64,000 nt of DNA from Gari tellinella (GCA_922989275.2 OV277874.1:23858154-23922153); one strand, 5' to 3'; counted from the first letter of the stretch, positions 1 through 10,029 are shown. Numbers and translations are program-made. The notes: generated by a model not told the origin, from the letters alone.

Positions 1-52
1 CACATATTATTTGTCTTCCATTGGTTGTTGTCGGAGAGAGGGAGCACACGTA
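1..52 (+). mobile_element. Family C MITE, right-end fragment cut by window edge
   Basis: The sequence matches the right end of the complete C copies at 13263 and 16369: a stretch like GTCTCCCATTGG, then GAGAGAGGGAGCAC just before a TA. The rest of the element lies outside the window. Confidence 0.6.
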
Positions 53-60
53 CTCTATTC

Positions 61-738
61 CAAAGCATCATGAAGTGGCATTTTAAAGAAGAGAGATATT
101 GTACGTTGTATATAAACAGTAATTATGCACTTCAGTTAAACATTAAGTGGATTTTCTTTCTTGAAAAAGGCTTTAGGCCGAAATATCGAAATGGATACTA
201 TACAGCAGTAATATAATGATTACTTATGCCGGCGGAAAACAATTGTAAATGTATTTGTATTGTTCCAGTAATCAATCACCGATGTTGTGTGAATATGGTC
301 TCGCTCAATGATCACAGCAAACGGTTGTACGTTTCACACTTTGATATTTTTTAATTAGTAGTTATAATTAGTAGCATTAATTGTAAGCGCAATTGAATAT
401 TTATACTTTTTACGCTATATAAATGTTTCTGTATTTGTTTTTGTATTTGAATTTTTTTTTTTTAATCTGTTTATAACAAATGATTTGATTGGATAGTTTA
501 ATGGCATTCATCTTGATTAAAGACGTGTTTTACATTTGGTTGGATAGTTGGATGTGCAGCCATCTTGATTAAGCCATACAGTACCACTTTGATATTCGGA
601 TCTCTCGCCACTAAGATGTGCATCAAGCAAAGTCAAAAGCAAAGTTTTCTTAATTTTGTTTTTTATTTTTCTTTCGATATAATTTCAACTGCCATCTTAC
701 AAACCGCCATTGATGGGCATTCTTTGATAACCCGTACG
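61..738. other. No gene seen; AT-rich spacer
   Basis: The stretch has no recognisable element or coding region. It holds an imperfect pair of short direct repeats around 490-575 (GATTGGATAGTT and GGTTGGATAGTTGGATG, each followed by CATCTTGATTAA). The reading frames here are short and resemble nothing I recognise. Confidence 0.6.
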
Positions 739-987
739 TACAGTGGAGAATCTGTTATTCTTTCCCGTTTAAACGCAAACGTACGCAAACGCAAAGCACT
801 AAAACGTAGAAAAGAACAACTTTTGGACAATTCTGATAATTCTTTTTATCTTGGTGGCAAACAGTTTGGGGCCTGATCAGACGCCGGGTTACCCGGCGTC
901 TGATCTGGCTCCAAACTGTTTGCACTGCAAATAATAGTTTTAGCGTAAACGCGTTTATTGGGAAAGAATAACAGATTCTACACTGTA
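739..987 (+). mobile_element. Family A1 MITE (Tc1/mariner-type ends), complete
   Basis: This is a typical copy. It is bounded by TA on both sides. Left end CAGTGGAGAATCTGTTATTC is inverted at the right end, with one change near the right terminus. Inside the left end lies GTTTAAACGCAAACG with tandem ACGCAAACG units; inside the right end lies TAAACGCGTTTATTGGG. The centre (857-923) is the core-1 palindrome: arm AAACAGTTTGG, TGATCAGACGCCGG, loop GTTACC, and the inverse. No transposase is encoded, so it must be mobilised in trans. The ends and TA duplication suggest a Tc1/mariner-type enzyme (inference). Confidence 0.92.
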
Positions 988-1140
988 ACAAAATTTTAAT
1001 TTTCTTGTTCAATTAAGCTAACCCTTTCATTACTGTAAACTTGTCTGCATGAAAATGCCATCAGCTTAGATTTCTCAACATAAAACATGTTAATTGTATT
1101 GACCAAAGAAACATTAAAAACAGTATCAAATGGTTTGATT

Positions 1141-1193
1141 CTTGATCAGGCGCCGCGTCATGCAACGTCTGATCGGAATCCAAATTGTTATTA
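1141..1193. repeat. Decayed core-1 palindrome
   Basis: TGATCAGGCGCCGCGTCATG followed by ACGTCTGATC and CCAAATTGTT is a mutated core-1 hairpin. The ends of its parent element are not recognisable; an ACCCTTTCATTAC stretch near 1020 could be an old TTAA-type end. Confidence 0.45.
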
Positions 1194-1382
1194 AATGTTG
1201 GTAAAGTGACAAATTGCAAGTGGAGATCGAACATTTCTTTCGAGCATTATTGTTTCTCCAAAAGCTTGAGTCGGACTCTAATTTGCACTGAATGAGCACT
1301 TAACTTGAAATTAAATGACCTTTCATCACTTTCAAGGATCTTTTCAGGCAATGCAAAAACACCCACATTCGGCACATTGAAC

Positions 1383-1460
1383 TACAGCGGAGAAGACGTT
1401 ATTCTCCCATTTTCGCCTATGTAGGATAGAGATTTCCCTCATAGGGAATCTTTCTATCCT
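1383..1460 (+). mobile_element. Family A end fragment joined to a small hairpin
   Basis: TACAGCGGAGAAGACGTTAT is an A2 left end. It breaks off after about 30 bp and is followed by a separate near-palindrome (AGGATAGAGATTTCCC, inverted with small changes at 1442-1460). Confidence 0.55.
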
Positions 1461-1611
1461 CCATACAACATGACGTATTTTACTGTTTGCCCAGCTTTAC
1501 CACAAGCGCTGCATGACACAATTTCTGATGACGTTACTATAAACAACGTCATGTTTTGGCGGAAAAAAAGTGCACACAAACTGCAACTATTTTTTTTGTA
1601 TCATGGTTTAA

Positions 1612-1815
1612 TGGATTTAAATGGGAGAAAACGCAAACACATCGTATTAAAACGTAGAAATGTTAAAATGTTCGACAATAATATTCTGACTATTTGTGTT
1701 GATATAAGTGGCAAACAGTTGAGAGTCTGATTAGATGCCGCGTTATCTGTATGCAATGGAAATTATAGTTTTAGCGTTAAATCGTTTATTGGGAAAGAAT
1801 AACGTCTTCATAGAC
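1612..1815 (+). mobile_element. Family A2 MITE, decayed
   Basis: GGAGAAAACGCAAACAC, AAAACGTAGAAATG, a collapsed core (GCAAACAGTTGAGAGTCTGA) and the right end CGTTTATTGGGAAAGAATAA appear in A order. The left terminus is gone and most of the right core arm is missing. Confidence 0.65.
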
Positions 1816-2136
1816 CAAACAATCATTTCAGAAGACATGCAATAGTTAAAGAGCAAGAATGTATGCATGTAAGTTTGTATGAAGTGGTAAAATAGCGTCT
1901 CCGACTCTGTTATACATGTATATACATGTACATAGTAAAACATATTATTATTTCTAATTTAATTTAAAAGATTCAACATAATTCAATAAACTGAAGAACA
2001 TTGGTGTTTTGAATAGTCTATGTTTTTATCTTAATCCGAGAGGCAAACATATGTGAATCCAGTCTATTTAAAAGGGAAATGATTGTTTAAACACAATCGC
2101 GGTTTTGTTTAAAGAATAACGTGTTATCCACTCAAC

Positions 2137-2520
2137 ATTGTGCCCACCCGACAGCTGCCCTCAAAACAACGATTCCCTCCTTACAGAAATGATTGCCGAT
2201 GTCCCCCCAAACAATACATTTGTATGTGTAACGCCTTCAGTGCCCCAATATCGTATGCTTCAAATTGTCGTCTGTTTTTTGTCTCAAAGTTATATATTTT
2301 GACAGAAGAATCATGAAGATGAGTGACAAACAGTTTTACCCCAGATCAGTCGCCGCGGTACGCGGCGACTGATCTGTGTTAAAGCTATTTGCGAATTTAA
2401 ACCAATTCATAATTCTAAGGGTATTAATCGTCCCTTCCTATAACAACTTCCTCCGAACAACACACATAATAGTTGTTTCCCAATGGGTGTCACATGTTTT
2501 GAAGAGATTGGGCACTGTAT
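2137..2520 (+). mobile_element. Family C MITE, old but full length
   Basis: The internal order matches other C copies: ACAACGATTCCCTCCTTACA, a GTCGTCTG stretch, TCTCAAAGTTATATATTTTG, a core-1 variant at 2327-2395 (loop side CAGTCGCCGCGGTACGCGG), CTTCCTCCGAACAACACAC, and the end TTGGGCACTGTA. The left terminus is diverged, so its exact start is uncertain. An A2-like end relic (AAAGAATAACGTGTTATCC) abuts it. Confidence 0.75.
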
Positions 2521-2747
2521 AATATTCTATGACAGTGCGTGTTGGTTCAGTCTCATTTAAACGATAAAGAATGTTTGCCCCCAGTGTGTCATCTTTGCAA
2601 GACTCTCATTTGAATATTCACAATAAAAACTGCTGTCTCTGGTTGGCTTTTGTCTGCGTCATTTCCTTTCAAATCACCACAAAGCTTCCGAACAAAATAT
2701 CAACGGGGGAAAGTGCTCAGTATTCTTTATTTGGTTCACACGTATAT

Positions 2748-2945
2748 ACAGTGGAGAACACGTTTTGTTTTCTCAAAGAACGCGTTAATGCCAAAACTCA
2801 AACCTCCCAGATTAGAAGCAAGATCAGTCACCGGATGACCAGGTTCCATTCTGTATGCCACTTTGATAACGAGAAATTGTACATTATGTTGTGTTGCTAT
2901 TGCGTTTCGTTTGTGTTTAAATGAGATACATACTGGAAAATCACA
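2748..2945 (-). mobile_element. Family A2 MITE, decayed
   Basis: It begins TACAGTGGAGAACACGTT and contains AACGCGTTAATGCCAAAACT, a heavily mutated core, and then TTGCGTTTCGTTTGTGTTTA, the inverted GTTTAAACGC end. The right terminus is degraded. Confidence 0.65.
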
Positions 2946-3004
2946 TAATACAATGGATATCATCGTATTATCCCCCAACAATGCAATGTTACACGCAAAT
3001 GCAA

Positions 3005-3200
3005 TGTAGAAGACGTCATTCTGTTCCGTTTAAACACTAACAAAACGCAAGCACAATACGCTAAAAGTAGAAACGTTCAACTATTTGGATTTTCTTCTTT
3101 TATATAATTTTTATTTCATTTACAATAACAAACAGTGCAGACCCTGATGGGACGCCGCGTGACGCGGCGTCACATTAGAATATACACTGTTCGCCAATGT
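3005..3200 (+). mobile_element. A-like left half with a differently flanked core-1 (possible chimera)
   Basis: The left part is A2 (GTAGAAGACGTCATTCTG, CCGTTTAAACAC, GTAGAAACG). The core at 3128-3195 reads ACAAACAGTGCAGACCCTGA, which is the E-type arm, but the loop region is the CGCCGCGTGACGCGGCG type. The right end of A is absent. Confidence 0.5.
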
Positions 3201-3267
3201 TCCATTTAATATACAATAGTATGGACAAATGTTGGCAAAATGAAGGTTTTGACTCTGAACAGGCGCC

Positions 3268-3530
3268 TTAACCCATTACCCCATATACTGTTTCTAGTAT
3301 TGAAGATAGACGACCACTTAAAGCAGGTTAAAGGTAAAGCAGAATGTGTCTCAATGCACATTCTGCTTTACTTTCAGCCTGCTTTAAGCTGATATCTGTT
3401 AGGATAAAGAAAATATTTCTTATGGTACATATTCTTGACTGTACATGTATAAATAGGAACTACATGTATTTTATTCCATGGAGGAAACTTTATAGGCGTA
3501 AAAAAGCGTTTTTATTGGGTAACGGGTTAA
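3268..3530 (+). mobile_element. Family D MITE (TTAA-type, core-2), complete
   Basis: Ends are TTAACCCATTACCCC and GGGTAACGGGTTAA, so the element sits between TTAA sites. The centre is core-2: GCAGGTTAAAGGTAAAGCAG, then AATGTGTCTCAATGCACATT and the inverse. CCC-starting ends on TTAA suggest a piggyBac-type enzyme (inference). No coding capacity. Confidence 0.8.
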
Positions 3531-3685
3531 GCAACTTCTTTTCCTGGAAACGAAACAAATGTATCAATTTGAAATTGACATTACACAGAGGGAGATCATC
3601 TAATTTCTGCGTTTCAGATCACAAACAGATACATTATAAATCAGATAAAGCAAAAGCGAAGATATATCTATAAGGCTATCACATC

Positions 3686-3924
3686 TACTGTGGAGAAGAC
3701 GTTATTCCTTGCTAATAAACGCGTTTATGCTAGACTCATATGTCCATTGCAACCAGTTTGGAGCCAGATCAGACACCGGGTGACCCGGTTGTGATCAGGC
3801 TCCAAACTGATTGCAACTCATATTAAAAACAAATGTTATTGTCTTAGAAGTCAGCCATTTTCTACCTTTAATTGAAGTGTGTATTTCCTTTTAAACGGGA
3901 AAGAAAAACGTTTTCTTACTGTAT
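3686..3924 (-). mobile_element. Family A2 MITE, diverged full length
   Basis: It runs from TACTGTGGAGAAGACGTT through AATAAACGCGTTTATGC, a core-1 hairpin with a damaged right arm (GACCCGGTTGTGATCAGG), and TTTTAAACGGGAAAGAA to TTACTGTA. Confidence 0.8.
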
Positions 3925-3980
3925 CTTACATATTATTTGCCAGACCCGAATGCGCCTGCAACCAAACAGTATTTCAAGGC

Positions 3981-4236
3981 TACAGTGGAAAAGACGTTAT
4001 TATTTCCCAATAAACGCGTTAACACTAAAACTATAATTTCCATTGCAAACAGTACGGGCCAGATCAGACACTGGGTAGCCCGTCGCCTGATCAGGTTCAA
4101 AACTCTTTGCAACTACATGTTAGATAAACATTGATTGTTAGAATTGTCAAACATTTGTACGTTTATACGTTTTTGTGCTTTGCGTTAGCGTTTCGTTTGC
4201 TTTTAAACGGGATAGAATAACGTCTTCTCCACTGTA
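3981..4236 (-). mobile_element. Family A2 MITE, full length
   Basis: TACAGTGGAAAAGACGTTAT at the left and TAACGTCTTCTCCACTGTA at the right are inverted. The core has several changes (CAGACACTGGGTAGCCCGTC). It shows the older internal sequence GCGTTTCGTTTGC rather than the ACGTACG form of A1. Confidence 0.85.
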
Positions 4237-4531
4237 TCATTGTAATTGATGAGTATACCGTCTTCAGACGTGGTGTATCTTTATGATTTATAAATTGCAT
4301 ATCCTTTTTTACCGTTATCATTGATACATTCCTTTTTAACTCTTATCATTCTGAAATATCGTCAGCTTCAAACGATCGCCTTCAGACAATACTTAAAAAT
4401 ATTTAATACTTTTATTAACGTTAAAACTGTTGAATTTGAATAGTATATGGTTTGGATTCAGATTATACGCCGCGATAGCAAGTTTTGGCCAAGCCCCGCT
4501 TGAATAATACATGTGTAATAGGGGTTACATG

Positions 4532-4781
4532 TACAGTGGAGAATCTGTTATTCTTTCCCGTTTAAACGCAAACGTACGCAAACGCAAAGCACTAAAACGT
4601 AGAAAATTACAACTTTTGGACAATTCTGATAATTCATGTTTATCTTGGTGGCAAACAGTTTGGAGCCTGATCAGACGCCGGGTTACCCGGCGTCTGATCT
4701 GGCTCCAAACTGTTTGCAAGGACAATAATAGATTTAGCGTAAACGCGTTTATTGGGAAAGAATAACAGATTCTCCACTGTA
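4532..4781 (+). mobile_element. Family A1 MITE, complete
   Basis: A near-identical copy of the element at 739 with intact TA-flanked ends and an intact core. It differs by a few bases, such as GAAAATTACAAC and GCAAGGACAATAATAG. Confidence 0.92.
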
Positions 4782-4824
4782 CATGTAACTGTTTCATTGC
4801 CAATGGTGCAAAAGGGCGTCTTTG

Positions 4825-4915
4825 CAAACCGTTTGAATCCTGATCAGACGCCGCGTAGAAACTCGTATCAACATTTCTTCAGTCAAACCAGCCCCAACGT
4901 CTTCTCCACTGTTAA
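4825..4915. repeat. Core-1 half plus family A end, collapsed relic
   Basis: TTTGCAAACCGTTTGAATCC, TGATCAGACGCCGCG and AACTCGTATCAAC resemble a B-type left core arm and following sequence. About 50 bp later comes AACGTCTTCTCCACTGTTAA, an A2 end. The right core arm is missing. Confidence 0.5.
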
Positions 4916-4989
4916 CTATTTCATATGATCGTAATGAAATCTTCCAGTAAACCCAAAGGGAGATTAAACTGCAATAGATGGATAACATG

Positions 4990-5259
4990 TACAGTCGAGA
5001 ATACATTATTCTTTTCGAATAAACGCGTTTACGCTAAAACTCTAATTTCCATTGCAAACCATTTGGAGCCAGATCAGACGCAGGCTGACCCGGCGTCTGA
5101 TCAGGATCCAAACTGTTTGACACTCGTATCAATATGTTTTAAGTCATACTACATTGAATCTAACTTTGAAACGATTTGTTAACAACTAAATTGAAGAAGA
5201 CGACAATGAAACGGTGAAAGGGTAAACCTCTCACAATTAATTTGGCAGCGAACGGGTTA
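4990..5259. mobile_element. Chimeric MITE: family A left half, family B right half
   Basis: The left half is A in reverse orientation (TACAGTCGAGAATACATTAT, AATAAACGCGTTTACGC, TTTCCATTGC). The core starts as A (TTTGGAGCCAGATCAG) and ends as B (CTGATCAGGATCCAAACTG). The right half is B: TTTGACACTCGTATC, GAAGACGACAATGAAACGG and AACGGGTTA. The change of family falls within the palindrome. Confidence 0.8.
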
Positions 5260-5663
5260 GAAGTTACTAATTTCTTGAACTTCCATGCGTATTTAATACG
5301 TGCCAGGCGCGTAGGTTTAAGTGGTAAGGAGACAAGAAACAGTTTGACATGCATAAATGCAGCATGGAGATCTTGTCCCGGAGGTACGAAAATGCCAGAA
5401 AATTTTAACTTGAAAAGAGAAAAACCTGCGAATATCTCTAGTAGCTGTCTTGATGAATTACCACGGTGCAGTTTATGTGACTAGATTTCCTAATTGGAAC
5501 GCCAGAAAGGAACCAGTCTAAAGTGAGGAAGACGTTATTTATTTCCCTTTTAACCCATTTAAGCCAAGCGAATTATTCAATGCTTACATGTTTATACTAG
5601 CATTTGATTAGTCCATTTTTATCGAAGTGGTAACTGGTCTAAGGTTTCATTTTCGTTTAGTGT

Positions 5664-5911
5664 TACAGTGGAGAATACGTTATTCTTTCCCGTTTAAACG
5701 AAACGAAACGCAAACGCAAAACACTAAAACGTAGAAAAGTGCAACTTTTGGAATTCTGATAATTCATGTTTATCTTGGTGGCAAACAGTTTGGACCCTGA
5801 TCAGACGCCGGGTTACCCGGCGTCTGATCTGGCTCCAAATTGTTTGTAATAGAAATAATAGTTTTAGCGTAAACGCGTTTATTGGGAAAGAATAACGTTT
5901 TCTCCACTGTA
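5664..5911 (+). mobile_element. Family A MITE, intermediate between A1 and A2
   Basis: Complete with TA at both ends. The left end is GAGAATACGTTATTC and the right is GAATAACGTTTTCTCC, which is A2-like, while the interior (AAAACACTAAAACGTAGAAA, core loop GGGTTACCC) is A1-like. The core is intact apart from TGGACCCTGA. Confidence 0.88.
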
Positions 5912-5932
5912 TATTGAAATTCTTATCAACAA

Positions 5933-6000
5933 AACAATTTAGAACTTCCTTAGACGCCGCATTATACGGCGTCTGGCCAGAGTCTCCATTGTTAGCCTAT
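5933..6000. repeat. Decayed core-1 palindrome
   Basis: AGACGCCGCATTATACGGCG keeps the loop-proximal stem. The outer arms (ACAATTTAGAACTTCC and GAGTCTCCATTG) are eroded. No element ends are recognisable. Confidence 0.5.
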
Positions 6001-6189
6001 GTTCTTTTTATAGGACGCTTGGCACAAACAGATTAAAATGAAACGAAACGCACTACAATTGAATGCGATAAAAATGCATCACGGGGCGTCTGATCAGAAG
6101 TCAAATCTTTCGAAAATAATTTTGATATTTCTTATTAACATTACGAAAACAAACTTTGAAACAACAGGACAGAACATAGTATTACATGT

Positions 6190-6246
6190 AGGCATTCCAT
6201 TAGGAGTCGCTGTTCGGAGGGCCGCTGTAGGGAGGAATAACTGTAA
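6190..6246 (-). mobile_element. Family C end fragment
   Basis: GGAGTCGCTGTTCGGAGGGC and GCTGTAGGGAGGAATAACTG TA correspond to the inverted left end of C (compare 30070-30111). Confidence 0.5.
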
Positions 6247-6428
6247 TATACTCTATCTTTAGCGAAATAAAATTGTTTACTTGACCCTAGCACGCGACGC
6301 AACAATAATAATACTGTCTTGTGGAATAATATAGGTTTTGGTTATATTTGTGTCAAATGTCTTGGCATATATATGAATATAAATGAGGAATATAGATGTA
6401 TGTCTTCTCGAAGTAATCTTTACATTGC

Positions 6429-6826
6429 TACAGTGGAAAACATGTTATTCTTTCCCATTTAACTCATTCACCCAGATACTTTTAATGGACAATTTTGAAT
6501 GACAAATAGTGCAGACCCTAATCAGAGGGCTCCGATAAGAGTACTCTTCATATGTATTCCGTTTATTAATGACGGGTATATTCGTCGCTAGGGTTAAATG
6601 TGTTAAACGCAAACGAAGCGCAAACGCATTGCAATAAAATAGACAGGATGACTACTTTTTGACAATCATGTATATTCATTTTAATCTGAGTGGCAAACAG
6701 TTTGGAGACAGATCAGGCGCCGGGTTACCCGGCGTCTGATCTGGCTCCAAGCCGTTTGCAATAGCACTTTAGTATTTTAGCGTTAACGCGTTTATTGGAA
6801 AAGAAAAAACGTCTTCTCTACTTTTG
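6429..6826 (+). mobile_element. Family A2 MITE interrupted by a family E insertion
   Basis: The left end TACAGTGGAAAACATG runs to CCCATTTAA and resumes at TTAAACGCAAACGAAGCG after the inserted E. It continues through a core with intact CGGGTTACCCGGCGTC to TCTTCTCTAC. The insertion split the TTTAAA motif at its inner TTAA. Confidence 0.85.
6459..6606 (+). mobile_element. Family E MITE (TTAA-type), internally deleted
   Basis: The left end is TTAACTCATTCACCC and the right end is GGGTTAAATGTGTTAA, with TTAA on both sides. Only the left core arm survives (AAATAGTGCAGACCC, AATCAGAGGGCTCC). It lies inside an A2 copy. Confidence 0.75.
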
Positions 6827-6954
6827 GAGAAATGTTCCTTCAGAATTATGAAAACATTGTCAGTTTGTTTCGTTTAAACGGGAATCAATAATATCTCCAC
6901 TATAGCCTATATGGACACGGACGTTCGCGTCTAATTTTATTTTTGAGTTTTATT

Positions 6955-7030
6955 ATACCCGATTTATATAGCGCTCTTTTCACACAGGAGTTGTGCGTTC
7001 AAAAGCGCTTCACATGATTATATAAATGTA
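6955..7030. repeat. Degenerate repeat containing TATAGCGCT motif
   Basis: ATTTATATAGCGCTCTTTTC followed by CAAAAGCGCTTCACATGA resembles a motif pair seen in many animal interspersed repeats, from general knowledge. I cannot assign it to a family. Confidence 0.35.
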
Positions 7031-7439
7031 CCTACAAAGCGAGAAAGACAAATAACTACATTCACAATAAACATGATACAATATTGAGATGCATTGAAAC
7101 ATGGAAATTCTGGTACCATTTCTGATACCATTTTTCGTCGTGACGTCAGGTATCTTGTAAAGTCCTATATTGACAACATTAGATATGTCAAAATTAGAGG
7201 AACTTTCTGATTTATAAAACCAATCTCGAACAATAAATCAGTTACAATATTTAAATGCTCGTGCAATCTATCTCTTTAAATATTTATATTGTAATTTTAT
7301 CATTAAAATGGAGTCTGCCTTTTTATTTGTCATAAACCAATTGAAGCCTGTGTTCGCTTCACGTCAATTTGAGAAAGCTATTACTGTGCTTCCTCTCTTC
7401 AATATCACCCAGAGGGGGGCAAGGATTTAGTTCGTTGTT

Positions 7440-7905
7440 CGGCAGGAGTCGTTATAGTGAGGGAACTTGATTTACATTTGCAAACAGTTTGAATCCAGAT
7501 CAGACGCCGCGTATGATCTGGATTCAAACTGTTTGGCACACGTCATTATGCCTTTTACTCTCAAAATGACCAACATATGACTTTAGGAAAAATAGTAAAC
7601 GACAATTTTAATCACCAGGAGTCGTTATAGGGAGGGAATTGATTTACATTTGCAAACAGCTTGAATCAAGATCAGACGCCGCGTCTGATCTGGATTCAAG
7701 CAGTTTGCATTCGTCTTTATGCCTTTTACTCTCACAATGTCCAACATATGACTTTAAGAAAAACAGCAGACGACAATTTTAATCAGATGATACTGCAGCA
7801 GTTAAAGCTTTAGACACGATGGCCCTGTGTTGGGAACTGCGGCAATGGTCGTTGTAAGAAGTGAGTTGTTGTTGGGAGGGTCGTTGCAGGGAGGGACCAC
7901 TTTAC
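7440..7905 (-). mobile_element. Family C MITE carrying an internal 173-bp tandem duplication
   Basis: The C interior appears twice in a row. AGGAGTCGTTATAGTGAGGG begins at 7444 and its repeat at 7617. Each unit has a core-1 variant (GAATCCAGATCAGACGCCG and GAATCAAGATCAGACGCCG) followed by ATGCCTTTTACTCTCA. The right part (GTTGGGAGGGTCGTTGCAGG) is the inverted C end. The left terminus is diverged. Confidence 0.75.
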
Positions 7906-7907
7906 TT

Positions 7908-7982
7908 ACAGTTTGGAACCAGAGAAGACCCTTGAGTAGCTACATGTAAGCGTATCTTCTGGATCCAAACAGTTTGACATGT
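7908..7982. repeat. Decayed core-1 palindrome
   Basis: CAGTTTGGAACCAGAG and TCTGGATCCAAACAGTTTG keep the outer arms, but the inner stem is replaced by ACCCTTGAGTAGCTACATG. It lies directly after the C copy. Confidence 0.45.
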
Positions 7983-8035
7983 GGATGATATATTTGCAGA
8001 GTGATAAAATGCTGACATCAATGATATTTTGTACT

Positions 8036-8526
8036 AAAGTTGAGAAGACGTTATCTTTCCCATTTAAATGCAAATGCAACGCAAAAGCGTAGCAGTAAAA
8101 ATGTCAAAGATTGCATTTTTTAGATTTTTCTCACAATTTATTTTCATCTGAATGGCACACATGGTGAAGATTAATCAGACGCCGGGTTACCTTGCGTCAA
8201 ATCTGGCTCCAAACTGTTTGCAATGGAAATAATACAATGGATAATCTGTTATTCTTTCCCGTTTAAACGCAAACGTACGCAAACGCAAAGCACTAAAACG
8301 TACAATAGAACAACTTTTGGACAATTCTGATATTTCATGTTTATCTTGGTGGCAAACAGTTTGGAGCCTGATGAGACGCCGGGTTACCCGGCGTCTGATC
8401 TGGCTCCAAACTGTGTGTATTGGAAATAATAGTTTTAGCATAAACGCGTTTATTGGGAAAGAATAACAGATTCTCCACTGTACCTTTAACGTAAACGCGT
8501 TTATTGCGAAATATTATCATCCTAAA
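8036..8526 (+). mobile_element. Family A2 MITE interrupted by an A1 insertion
   Basis: The outer copy starts near GAGAAGACGTTATCTTTCCC, has a core with a degraded loop (CGGGTTACCTTGCGTC) and resumes after the insert with TTTAACGTAAACGCGTTTAT. The young element went into the TA of its AATAATAG stretch. Confidence 0.75.
8233..8482 (+). mobile_element. Family A1 MITE, complete, nested in A2
   Basis: It is bounded by TA, with ends CAATGGATAATCTGTTATTC and GAATAACAGATTCTCCACTG. One stem change (CCTGATGAGACG) and CTGTGTGTATTGG mark this copy. Confidence 0.9.
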
Positions 8527-8539
8527 GCTGCTTTGCAGA

Positions 8540-9037
8540 TATAGTGGAGAAGACGGTATTTTTTTCTAATAAACGCGTTTATGCTAAACCAATAATTTAC
8601 CTTGCAAACAGTTTAAAACCAGGTGCATGTAACCCGGCCTCTGACAAGGCTTCCAACTATTTGCCACTGAGATGAAAATAAATTGTCAGAATCGTCGAAA
8701 AGTTGTAGATCTAACTTTATACATTTTATTACAACGCTTTTGTGTTTCCGTTGCGCTTAACTCTTTCCTCCCTGAAACTTTAAATGGACAATTCTCGTTT
8801 CCATTTTTGTCTAGTCCATTTCTGACTTTTAAGGGTTGTTTTTGTCAATGTTTGGCATTATGACAAACAGTGGAGACCCTGATCAGAGGGCTCCTTTCGG
8901 AGCCCTCTGATCTGGGTCTTCACTGTTTGCATAGGACAAGTGTACTATTCACATGTACACTGTTTGAAAAGGACGCCTATATGCGGGACTAGGGTTCAAA
9001 GTGTTAAACGAGATAGAACAACGTCTTATCCGCTGTA
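8540..9037 (-). mobile_element. Family A2 MITE interrupted by a family E insertion
   Basis: The left end is TATAGTGGAGAAGACGG, followed by AATAAACGCGTTTATGC and a worn core. The sequence breaks at TTGCGCTTAA and resumes at TTAAACGAGATAGAAC to reach CTTATCCGCTGTA. The break is at the same TTAA used in the copy at 6429. Confidence 0.85.
8757..9007 (+). mobile_element. Family E MITE, complete
   Basis: TTAACTCTTTCCTCCC and CTAGGGTTCAAAGTGTTAA are the ends, with TTAA duplicated. The core variant at 8871-8931 is a strong hairpin: AACAGTGGAGACCCTGATC, AGAGGGCTCC, loop TTTC, and the inverse. It is 251 bp and non-coding. Confidence 0.85.
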
Positions 9038-9077
9038 CTAATTCCGATTGGACAAATTTGAGCCTTTTTACATCTTT

Positions 9078-9248
9078 GGTTTATTCCTACACTGAAGAAA
9101 ATAGTTTCTACATTCTAGCAGATGATAGCTTAAAGCAGATTGAAAGTAAAGCAGAATGCGCCTTAAGGCGCATTCTGCTATACTTTCTGCTTTAGTTAAG
9201 TGATCAGCTGTCTTCCATAGTAGACAGAATCTATTTTGTAATGGGTTA
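9078..9248. mobile_element. Family D MITE, left end lost
   Basis: The core-2 hairpin (GCAGATTGAAAGTAAAGCAG, AATGCGCCTTAAGGCGCATT) is intact, and the right end reads GTAATGGGTTAA. The left TTAACCCATTACCCC end is not visible; GAAGAAAATAGTTTC is typical D interior. Confidence 0.7.
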
Positions 9249-9328
9249 AACCCCTCTAAACTGGAAACCCCCCTAAACCGGATTTTTGTTGTCCGCACAC
9301 ATGTCCTTTTTAGAGGGGTTTCACTGTA
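9246..9328. mobile_element. Short element or end fragment, Tigger/pogo-like terminus
   Basis: AAACCCCTCTAAACTGG at the left and TTTTTAGAGGGGTTTCACTG plus TA at the right form an inverted pair. The CAGTG that should begin the left end is missing, so it is truncated against the D element. The assignment to pogo/Tigger rests on general resemblance of the end. Confidence 0.5.
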
Positions 9329-9663
9329 CTTCTGAACAAGCCTGTAAATGAACAGGACTGCATTGACAAGGAAGATGTCATTCCTTGTACTAAACAGGAA
9401 TTAAGACTTAGTATCAAGAATAATTTACAATGCAAATTTATAAAGATAAGCATGCAAAACTAATACAATTAATCGGAAGGATTTGTATAACAATCCAGTA
9501 TATGCGCTGCGCCCAAAGAATATGTAAATTACAATTTTAATCTTTAACGATTTAAATACCTGCATATACAATTGTGAAAACCATATTGTTTTCGTTTAAA
9601 GTGAAGACAATTTGAAAAAAAAAAGGTTTCTGCTATACCTGGAGTATATGTACAATCGTTATT

Positions 9664-9731
9664 TACAAACAGTTTGTTTCCTGATCAAACGCCGCTTAAC
9701 GCGACATTTGATCAGGATACAATCTGTTTGA
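9664..9731. repeat. Core-1 palindrome with unrecognised flanks
   Basis: ACAAACAGTTTGTTTCCTGA, CAAACGCCGCTTAACGCGAC and GATCAGGATACAATCTGTTT form the stem. The trailing GACACTAATTGC recalls family B, but no TTAA ends are evident. Confidence 0.55.
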
Positions 9732-10029
9732 CACTAATTGCAATAAACCGTAAGTCAAAATAAGTAAAAAGTATATTTGTCGCTACAGTAAAGCTGCAAA
9801 TGTAGTTGCATACTTTTTTTTATAGTTATGGTTTCTTTGAACCCACTATAACTCATATCTGATGCCCATGGTTAATGTATCGTTTTTTTCTTCTTCTTTT
9901 TCATGTGCTGTTCCACCTTGTGATTTCAGGTAAGTCCATTGTATTTACACATATACTTGTATGCCCTTTCTAAAAGTATATACATCCTGTAACCTCGACC
10001 GAATATTATTGCAGAACAATAGTATCAGA

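Noticed and set aside
8871..8931. E-core hairpin as a transcription terminator
   Set aside because: It is a strong GC stem, but it recurs at the centre of TTAA-bounded elements, with no upstream gene and no U-tract.
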